A stretch of 64,000 nucleotides of DNA from Riptortus pedestris. Taxonomy: Eukaryota; Arthropoda; Insecta; Hemiptera; Alydidae. This document shows positions 56,236-64,000 of this stretch, piece by piece. Numbering within the stretch: position 1 is the first letter of the stretch; each line of letters opens with the position of its first letter. The position numbers and the translations under genes are program-made. The stretch covers positions 10,700,001 to 10,764,000 of the forward strand of contig CM032233.1 in assembly GCA_019009955.1 (NCBI GenBank), read 5' to 3'. The notes beneath the pieces were generated by a model that had not been told where the DNA came from, ran no database searches, and saw only the letters and a list, made by a program, of their open reading frames with translations.

Positions 56236-58328
56236 TTATTTGTGGTGCATGTTGTGTTATCGACGAGATTTTTTTAATTTGTCTTTATAAGTATTATTAA
56301 AGGACCCAGACGAAGAGCTGGGAAATTTGATTTTGCATTATCGTTTGATTCTTTTTTTGATTTATTGGGAGTTGGGTTCAGTTTATTATTTATAACTGGA
56401 TTATTAGAAGAAGTAGATGGGGAATTATCATGAGTTATTTGTTGTTTACTTTTAATTATATGGTTTTCTAAACAACCATATAAGTAAAAGCTGCAATAAC
56501 ATTAATTAGGTTCTCAAAATTATTATTTAAAGCAGGTATGGGCAACCTTTGACATGTTGCGGGTCAAATGTTAATGTACAAATACGTTCTCAGGCCGCTT
56601 TTAAAAGTAGTGCATTTTAAAGTTATGTTTCATTATGTGTTCATAATTTTTAGCGATTGATATCAGACATGAAATTATACACCAATTGTATTATAATACA
56701 ATTTATTAAAATAACAAAATGAAATGAAAAAAATAGGTACAAAATTATAATTAAATCGTAAAATTTGGAATTATCACAAACAACAAAAGTGAAATAGCGA
56801 CACTGAAATCAATGAGACACTTGAGATTGAATTTGGGAAAATAATCCATCAATGTTTGGATTAATTCAACTGATATAAAGATGAAAAATTGTTTCCAAAT
56901 TATCGTCAGTCAGCCTTGTACGATGTTTTGTTTTATTAACTTTCATCATTGAAAAGAACTGTTTGCATTTATAAGTACTGCCAAACGCACAAATCTCTCC
57001 TCATCTTCCTCAATTGGAGTAAGTAGCGTAATATTTTTGTTTAATTGGGTTTTCAAAATGTCTCGTGGGCCGGATCAAACCTTACCGTGGGCTGGTGGTT
57101 GCCCACATATGATTTAAAGTATCAGACGATGATGGGGCAGGAGCTACTTTTGAGTATGGAACTTGCAACATTATTATTGCTTACATTAAATATTTGTTTA
57201 TAAACATTTTCTGCCTGGTAATATGTTAAACGGTCATGATTGTATCGGAGATGGCTCAAATGCATGCACTTTTTCTCTAAGAAAATCAAATATAACGTAG
57301 TCAGGGATTTCCCATTTTTCAAACATGATAATCCATGAATTTGTGCATTTATTGCCATTAACATTATTGAGCATTCGTTGTACCTTGATGACTCCCTGAT
57401 CTTTTAATTCAAATTTAATTTCCTCCTCGCTACAATTTGAGAGCTCAAAGCACACAATGACCCCGCATCAGTAATTTAATGATTTGTGTGCTGTAACAAT
57501 AATATCTATGCCATCAAAAGTTTTAATGTTGTTAAGATTTTAAAAATCTTTTGCATCTTCGATTTCTTAAAGTATGGATCCGTTTCTTAAAGATGTTACT
57601 ACTATATTAGGAGCAAAGCCTTTAATAAATTGGCAAACCTTAAATGGTTTACCGTTATTAAAGTTTTTTTCAGTGTCATTGATGGATATTAGAATGAACT
57701 TTGTACGTCATTTTAATTTTTGGTTAAATAGAGATTTGATGTTTGGGGTTTTTTCTGGGGATGAATTAACATCTACTTTCATGCTTTGTATTTGGTAGAA
57801 AAGAAAAGGAATAATAGAAAGTAAAGGAGATTTGCAAGTATAGACATGTAAGATTGGATAGAAAGAAAGTTTATGCTTCCGTGCTATCTTGTTAATCTGA
57901 AATAATCCCTGAGAGTGGCACAGGACGTCTGCACTATTCAAAGGCTAGCTCAATACTGAATAAAATGTTATTTGTCATTAATACTACCGATTCAGTACTA
58001 TAACTTTTACAGTTAGGTGTTTTTACAATAAAGTCTTCCTTTTGACCCATTATAATTTCGCATAATACCATTGGATTAATATAATCTCTTATGAGCCAGT
58101 GTCTACAAGCAATTTCCTGTTTACTGATCAAAGAAATACGGTAGGGACTTATTTATGGTTTTAATTGAAATCTGGAGGGGGACTTTCTGATGGTTGAGTG
58201 CTTTCGTCTAAAAAAAGGTTCATTAATTGGTCCATAGATTCAGTCAGTTCATTAGTCTTTCATTAATTTGCTTTAGATGATCAATTTGTCTGTTGTTAAT
58301 GTCTCAGCTTGTAAGGTGATCTCCAAGT
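56236..58328 (-). pseudogene. LINE ORF1 (gag-like), interrupted by a hAT element
   Basis: Between 57560 and 57220 the minus strand reads EIEDAKDF-stop-NLNNIKTFDGIDIIVTAHKS, then FELSNCSEEEIKFELKDQGV IKVQRML and AFEPSPIQ. These are the RNA-binding-like core of I-type ORF1 just before its zinc knuckles. A proline/serine-rich, Asn-rich part follows beyond the hAT insertion (56460-56290). The 5' part (58330-57600) shows a polar stretch (ESMDQLMNLF, PSESPPPDF-like in other frames). Confidence 0.6.
56533..57111 (-). mobile_element. hAT transposon remnant with perfect 8-bp target duplication
   Basis: Flanked on both sides by ATTTAAAG (56525-56532, 57112-57119). Ends CAGGTATGGGCAACC and CATATGTGGGCAACC (reverse), the CAG-xx-TGGGCAACC type of hAT termini. 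The minus strand at about 57015-56815 encodes the C-terminal dimerisation domain: AFGSTYKCKQFFSMMKVNKT, then KHRTRLTDDNLETI, stop, then NPNID. The rest of the transposase is deleted. Confidence 0.92.
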
Positions 58329-58408
58329 TTTTTTTTGAAAAATTCCATCAAATGTCCATTGATCCTATCTAGTAGATGATGAAAATGAGGTTCATTAAAT
58401 ATATATAT
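58328..58408 (-). mobile_element. Helitron-like repeat, family A, 3' part
   Basis: CATCAAATGTCCATTGATCC and GATGATGAAAATGAGGTTCA match 15296-15340. It continues into an AT run and is cut at 58408 by the TIR transposon; the other part resumes at 59854. Confidence 0.6.
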
Positions 58409-59853
58409 GAAGACCACAGGCAAAGAACATTCTAAGTCGATTTTTTTCAAAAATGAGGTTTTTGCGCAATCTAGTAGCTAAGGCCGAGTACTACAACCTA
58501 GTCTACTCATCAAGGGGAAAGAACATTCAGTTTCACTGTTATTAAAGCTGGAAAAAATCATATACAGGGAAATATCATTCTATGTTCAACCAGCTGATTG
58601 ATTTACAGTGGAAGAATATTCTATATTACTATCAGCGGTTCAAGTTATATTACTGCAATGGCTACAACAAAGAGGAAATATGGAAGAATATCAGACGCAA
58701 CGAAGAGAATCCGTGCCATGTCACACATGCCTAGTGATCCGTGTAATTGTAAGCGCTTTAAATGCTTTGAAACAATCAAAGAAAAGGAAAGAGAAGAATT
58801 ATTGAAACAATTTAATCTAATGGCGGACTACAATAAACAAATGGAACATTTAACCGGACTTATTAGTGTTTTACCGATCAAACAGCGTAGGCCTCGAGTG
58901 AATGAAGAGGATTCTACTTCTCTTAAAGAATTCTCTTACGAATACAAGGTAAGGATTTAGACAGATGGGAAAGTCAATGAAATCACTGTCTGTCAAAAAG
59001 CATTCATATCATTGCATGGAATTACAAACCAAACAATCAATACAATTAAAAAATCGTTGAATACCACTGGAAAAGCTCCAGTTGATCAACGAGGCAAACA
59101 CAAAAAACAGAAAACATTCGAAACCAAAAGAAACACTGGATAAGGTCCACGAACATCTATCTTCTTTAAAGGAACGAAAATCGCACTACAGTTTAAAAAA
59201 AAAAACAGTAAAGTGTACCTCTCTGAAGATCTAAACATTAATAAACTTTATAAAATGTATTCTGAATTATATCCAAATAATCCAGTATCATACGAATTCT
59301 ACAGAAATGTGTTCAACACCGAATATAATTTTGCCTTTGGATACCCAGGAAAAGATTCGTGCTCTAAATGTGATGAGTTCAAAGCTAGGAACAAAAAATC
59401 TTGAAATGGGAAATACAGACCAGGAACGTGATGAACTCAAAAACTTGACAACGCAGCACATGTTACATCTTAAGAAAGCACTTATTCTTTTATAATAATA
59501 AATATTTACTTATATTCTTTGACTTTTTTAATGTGTTCTTATGTAAAGTTTATAAATTCCCAATAACCTATGTATGAACATAGAATGTTATTTCCATGTT
59601 TCAACTGACTTAGACTGTTTTTTCACTGTTTTTTATGACATTATGTTTGATTTATTTATTTTTTAATAAATATAACCAAAAATGGAGATTGAACAGTTTT
59701 ATTTCGAATTTAAATCTATTAGATCAGTACAAAAAAAATTTATTGTTCAATAAATATCAATTCTCAATTTTCATATGACGTTTCAAAGACTAATTTTCAA
59801 TTTACTCAAAAGTAAGAAAAAGTGACTTAGAATGTTCTTTGCCTGGAGTCTTC
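58409..59853 (+). mobile_element. TIR DNA transposon of unclear superfamily (1,445 bp)
   Basis: Thirty-base inverted repeats at 58409-58438 and 59824-59853, one mismatch: GAAGACCACAGGCAAAGAAC against GAAGACTCCAGG..., both running on to ATTCTAAGTC. Flanks are AT-rich (ATAT on each side), so the target duplication cannot be sized. It carries the N-terminal half of an arthropod-type cysteine-motif protein (58658-59490). The element sits in the AT tract of a family A repeat. Confidence 0.85.
58658..59490 (+). pseudogene. Transposon-borne protein, N-terminal half (CxKCD family of arthropods)
   Basis: ATG at 58658 (MATTKRKYGRISDATKRIRA) runs 100 codons to a TAG. The same frame continues with DGKVNEITVCQKAFISLHGI and GKAPVDQRGKHKK. 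After a frameshift come VYLSEDLNINKLYKMYSELY, then VSYEFYRNVFNTEYNFAFGY and DSCSKCDEFKAR, then another shift into LTTQHMLHLKKA. The block order 'CRKAF-SLHG, LRGKH, YL-ED-N, Y--F-----FGFP--D-C--CD' is that of large uncharacterised arthropod multicopy proteins. Their C-terminal half, presumed to be a DDE nuclease, is missing. Function unproven. Confidence 0.65.
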
Positions 59854-60280
59854 ATATAATTTTGATACTTAATTGTCTGTTACAGCTCTAGAGGTCGCAA
59901 TTTGTATTTGATCGTAACCAAACTCGATATATAACAGCTTCATACAAAACTAAAGGTCAAGTTCGTTAATGGCTGAAATTGAACCAGTGGGGAGGGGTTT
60001 GAGGGGAATTTCGAAAATTCAAAATATATCCATTATACGTCAGATCGAAAAATTGTGTAGAACCAATATTATTACAAATAAAATGTACTATAAATATTGT
60101 GATATACATTTATTCTTTATCTTCAGTATTAACGGATATATTTTCATTTTTTAGTTTTCAGCCTTCGGTAAACCCCCACACAGAATTATGTCATATTAGC
60201 AATAAGTTGTTATATCATGGACCACTTTATTCCAAGCTTAAATAGCAAATATTGATTCCATTGAACGTTAACTGTGTGAG
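59854..60280 (-). mobile_element. Helitron-like repeat, family A, 5' part
   Basis: TGTTACAGCTCTAGAGGTCG, then AGGTCAAGTTCGTTAATGGC and TAAACCCCCAC match 15420-15760 in the same orientation. No TCCGTCACG terminus follows, so it is truncated. Confidence 0.6.
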
Positions 60281-61950
60281 ATACATGCCAAATACTTGGT
60301 GAAATTACATCATAAATTAAGATTTTGTGGGTATATTCCGTGAATAAGGGTGCCAGGTATGAATTAAGTCCATTGGTTTCATAAAATTTTGAGAGTCTTT
60401 ATACCAGCCTTAATTACCCGGTTAAGATATTGAAATTTCAATCTCCTACTTGAAAGCGGGTAAATGCACAAACAAGATTTCCACAGACACTTGACAATTT
60501 CCAAGCCAAATACGAGAGACAAATATTTTATTACTAATATGACAGAGAGCAATCCAACATGGAGACAACTGAACCTAGACAATATGACATATGGGAAAGG
60601 GTTACTAAAGTATTCAGAGATGCTTCCAAGGCGGTTCCCAGGCTTACCGTTGATAGAGCAGAGTTGCCAGTTCCCATGCTTGACAGTTAGTGTTGGTGAG
60701 GTGTGTTCAGATGTTGGAACCTGATATAAAGAACTATATAGCATGACTCCAGGCTGATACAACTCCTACGGTTTGCAGACTATGAGCTGTAATCGGCCTT
60801 TTGCACTCATGACTCCTTCAGAGCCCAAAAATGGTGACAACAGATACAAGTTGCTCCTCATCGATATTGGTCTTCTTTGTTTCAGGCAATGAAATTCATT
60901 TGAGATGAATAACTGCTGCTTATCTCACCACCATAGTTTTTTGCCTGTAAAATACCAGTCGGTTCTACTTTATTCACTGGTCCACTCTACTTTATTAGAA
61001 TCTGCTATCGACCGACAGGGCCAACTCAACTTTCTTTGTTATCTCTTCGGAGGCCAAATAATTTTTGTTACATCTTCTTCAGCCACCTTTATCGGCTCAT
61101 TGTGCAATTCAGATACAATTTGAAAGTGTTAGAAAATCTGGGCCACAGAGGCAAAACTTCTCTATTCACCGCGCGTCTTAGGTGTCCCAATTCACCCCAT
61201 TATACCTACCAGGAACCCACCTCCTTGAGACACACTTTGAAAGCTCCTAAATTTCCCCTAGCCTATGAGGAAATTTTTACTACTAAATTTGACCGGTATC
61301 TAAAGGTTTCTTATCCACAGTAGTTGTTGGGAATCCGACAAAACAAATCTTTTGTCATTGGGATCCTTAATGCCTGCTTCAACATCCTTGCTAATTGGCA
61401 ACTTATCATTGCTGCTTGACCCTCCTGACACGTGGCCAATAATACTTCAGTGATGCTCCTTTTGTCTTACAGCTTACAACTCACATAAATACTACAATGG
61501 CAAACGTAGCTAACATCTAAAAATGGTTGCAGTTCAATATCGAGCGCTAATTCAAAGGAAGTAGAATATAATTGTGGTATTACTAAATCTGCTATGCTAT
61601 TTAACTTATTTACCTACGCAATCGACTTTTCCTGCAATAAAATGTCTGCCACCATTACAAAAAAAAACCGAAAAATCATAGCTGATCAAATGTACTCATT
61701 GACCTGAAAGTTTGGGAAAGAGAAGACAGACCAAGAACAGCCTTCTCTCTCCCAGAATTAAATCACTCCAAAATACCATGACTTGGTCAAACTGTGATAA
61801 AGTTAAACCAACATGGCTGTGCTGATCTGCTCCAATCACCGTTAAATTGTGAATCCAGTTCTACATACTAAAACCACTGGCTTGGTGAGTATGGTTAATG
61901 GACTTAACTAAACGTATAGTTCTCTTGTACTGAGCTATAACTAATAATCC
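60281..61950. other. Less AT-rich DNA, no gene assigned
   Basis: Open frames on both strands (for example 60379-60762 minus and 61036-61323 plus) lack recognisable motifs. A minus-strand stretch near 60790-60845 (FLGSEGVMSAKGRLQL) vaguely resembles the pre-integrase linker of BEL/Pao elements, but nothing around it agrees. Confidence 0.25.
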
Positions 61951-62456
61951 ATGTAGTAATTCTCAATAATAGTGGTAACGGCCTCAGGAAATGGTGTAGT
62001 ACCAGGGTAGGGTGTTTGGGACTACAAATTTGATTGTAAAGAAATATAGTTTCTTACCCAGTTCTTTGTTCGGTGCTCGAATGGAGAGCTTGTTACACTG
62101 GTAGGTGCCCGTGAGCTATAGATAAGGCTGGTCTGGCTCAAGTGAAACTCTTTGCTGGCTCTCTGCTCTCGTACTATGTACAGTCTGCCTCCCTCTGCAC
62201 CCACTCTGCTTCTTCGTCTGTTCACTCACAGTTCTTCACCCTGGAACTGTTTGTCTATAGTACATCTTGGGGACATCCGCTTTGCTAACATCACTAACAT
62301 CAGCATTTATTTCCTTTATAATCTGTTCCATTTTTTCTCTCCTGGTCATTTCCCCAGTAGCTGTAGCCTGTTACTCTACTCAATTTTAAGTTTGTAATTG
62401 TTATTATCAATAAAAGTGTTTTTTAAAAAGGCATTCATGCATACTTTATATTTAAC
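61951..62456 (+). mobile_element. 5' LTR of a Ty3/gypsy retrotransposon (left edge approximate)
   Basis: The right edge is fixed by the primer-binding site at 62457. An AATAAA lies at 62409-62414, about 45 bp before the end, as expected for the R region. The left end could not be set because the 3' LTR is outside the window. GC content is higher than in the flanks. Confidence 0.5.
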
Positions 62457-62474
62457 TGGTGCCCAAACAAGGAC
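62457..62474 (+). promoter_or_regulatory. Primer-binding site, tRNA-Lys type
   Basis: TGGTGCCCAAACAAGGAC differs by a few transitions from the Lys-tRNA complementary site TGGCGCCCGAACAGGGAC, directly after the LTR. Confidence 0.65.
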
Positions 62475-62735
62475 TTAGCAAAAGTTTTCATTTTCAAGTG
62501 TATTTCCCACAATTTTGAAAACTTTGGATTTTAATCCTTAACTGCTTATTACCCAAAGTATAGTGAAGCCTAGCACTTTTACTCATGATCTATTTCCCGA
62601 GTCCGCCAATTACATAGAAGCAGACGACAGCCTGGAGCAGCAAGAAGGAATCTGGAGGAACAGAAGACTCAGGACATCAACATCATCACTGATGAATGAA
62701 TCTGAATTCATCTTCGCAGCAGGAGGACAATTCCA

Positions 62736-63407
62736 AATCTCATAGCAGAGCTATCTGTCATGAGATCGAACCCAAGAGAAGACCCGATAGAATTTCTGAA
62801 TAGACTAGTTGAAAAAAGAACGACAGTAATAACTCGATATAATCTAGACAAGGTAACTGGCTCTCTGCTGGACCAACTGAAACTGTAACTGGATGCCACA
62901 CTAGTACGGACATTTATACACTGTGTACACCCAACCTTAGGAGCACACTTACAGGTATTACAGATACAAGACTTAAACGATGCTAGATCAAAATTAATAA
63001 GCGACTGCAGCATTATATTATCACAATTAAAACTAAACCACTCTATTGAAGTCATGAACAAAATTGACACACATAAACATAAACATAATTTTAGAATTCC
63101 CAATTTTTCTCATCAAATATCTCCCCCTACTCAACCATTTGTGCAAAAACCCTCTGTTCCCAAATGGAATAGTCAAAAAACTATCTTTATGAAGTCCATT
63201 CAACCTAAGCCTAATAAAAATTTCATTTCTCCATATGAAATAACGTATGTTGAGCAAAATAAACAAAATAATTCTGAAACTGATAACAAGTTACAACACA
63301 TGCAAGAACAAATTAGTATATTGACAGACACAATAAACAAACTTACAGGCCATTTTTTAGAAAGAAGTCACCACCCACACAAGCCACTGGATCCAGATTT
63401 GAATTAA
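62736..63407 (+). pseudogene. Ty3/gypsy gag
   Basis: One frame with a single TAA at about 62886. Reads NPREDPIEFLNRLVEKRTTV, then TFIHCVHPTLGAHLQVLQIQ DLNDARSKL, the capsid-like core of insect gypsy gags. A polar Lys/Asn/Pro-rich tail ends at 63407. No zinc knuckle is seen. The 5' start is unclear: the frame upstream (62563-62735) is shifted. Confidence 0.75.
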
Positions 63408-64000
63408 AGGCAACGGATAAATCACTCCCTTACTTTTTGGATGGAAGGAAGGAAATGGTTAATAGATACGGGATATTTAAAGAATTATATAAATCTGGAA
63501 ATAGTGCCACCTCATTGGCGTAGGTTCAAAGAAACAACTTTTGTAAAAACACCAGTGGGCGAAACATAAGGTTCTGAATACATTTTATTTCTGACTAATA
63601 AAATATTCCCCAATAGTTTCTTTATGAAAATGTATCTATTCAAATTTTCCCCTAGATATGACATACATTTAGGACACGAAACCATGAGTAAAATAAAAGC
63701 AAAATGCTTAGCTTTTTCCACAGAGCTGATGACCATTAGTCCCCAACCTATGGAAGTAGACGAGGTAGAATCTATTTATCCAGCAAATCCTGTGACCAAT
63801 TGACCCGTGGATTCAAAGGATGTAGTTAAAGAGCATCCGCATCTCATACAGACTGACCATATGAATGAGGAGGAAATAGTAAAGCTTAATTATGCAATTC
63901 CCAGAAATAATAGTGAACATGATAAATTAAGTAGTATGAATATTTTAAAACATAAAATAGTAACCACTAATGAGTTACCAGTTTGTACAAAAAACTAAAG
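63408..64000 (+). pseudogene. Ty3/gypsy pol, protease and pre-RT linker, cut by window end
   Basis: In shifted frames: NRYGIFKELYKSGNSATSL, FVKTPVG, FMKMYLFKFSPRYDIHLG and MSKIKAKC (protease C-terminal half), then IQTDHMNEEEIVKLNYAIP and ILKHKIVTTNELPVCTK. The last is the conserved I-K-H-x-I-x-T-x-x-x-P-V-x-x-K that precedes RT in the 17.6/gypsy branch. RT would lie beyond 64000. A stop near 63800 and others show decay. Confidence 0.7.

Larger units (their letters stand above)
52060..58328 (-). mobile_element. I-clade LINE, nearly full length but decayed
   Basis: Minus strand order: ORF1 (58328-56250), APE-type endonuclease, reverse transcriptase, RNase H, then a GC-rich 3' tail (52594-52060). 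RNase H after RT marks the I clade. A 579-bp hAT element (56533-57111) is inserted in ORF1. Many stops and frame changes, and catalytic changes in RT, show that it is dead. The 5' end is not defined; it meets a family A repeat at about 58328. Confidence 0.85.

Noticed and set aside
60379..61323. Host exon or BEL/Pao element
   Set aside because: One weak resemblance (FLGSEGVMSAKGRL) without supporting domains; left unassigned.

Overview
The window looks like AT-rich animal nuclear DNA, most likely from an arthropod. Genes are split by GT-AG introns, dinucleotide microsatellites are long and frequent, and the mobile-element mixture is typical of insects and their relatives: I-type LINEs, Ty3/gypsy and copia, mariner, hAT, piggyBac-type and Helitron-like elements, plus relics of Polinton-type virus genes. 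I cannot name the species. There is no operon structure and I found no rRNA or intact tRNA gene.

The only convincing host gene is an F-box/leucine-rich-repeat gene present as a tandem segmental duplication. Copy 1 (2016-9530, +) shows three 3' exons; its 5' exons would lie left of the window or are lost. Copy 2 (23334-34041, +) can be joined across eight exons into one open reading frame of about 466 codons. Copy 3 (36850-37110, +) is one broken exon. Homology between copies 1 and 2 covers their introns and about 2 kb of 3' flank (9531-11560 against 34042-36165). Copy 1's intron is swollen by Helitron-like elements.

Between the copies lie degenerate satellites (12.1-13.9 kb), two Helitron-like elements (15.2-15.9 and 17.1-18.8 kb) and a decayed Ty3/gypsy element on the minus strand (18.8-21.1 kb). 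A truncated THAP-domain start sits against a CT microsatellite in copy 2's intron (30.3 kb).

From 36.2 to about 45 kb is a graveyard of large-DNA-virus / Polinton (Maverick, adintovirus)-type genes: a BRO/MSV199-type fragment, an integrase C-terminus, a phospholipase A2-like virion domain, a packaging ATPase with a ruined P-loop, and a penton-like capsid gene split by a 698-bp piggyBac-type MITE. A tRNA-derived SINE, copia fragments and a 919-bp mariner lie among them. All the viral genes are broken.

From 45 to 52 kb come a small MITE, a second mariner, a tandem repeat, a LINE RT fragment and possible insect-retrovirus-like env and protease remnants. From 52 to 58 kb a nearly complete but decayed I-clade LINE lies on the minus strand, interrupted by a 579-bp hAT element with a perfect 8-bp target duplication. 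At 58.4-59.9 kb a 1,445-bp TIR transposon carries half of an arthropod-specific cysteine-motif protein and sits in the AT tract of an older repeat. The right edge (about 62-64 kb) is the 5' end of a Ty3/gypsy retrotransposon (LTR, Lys-type primer site, gag, start of pol).
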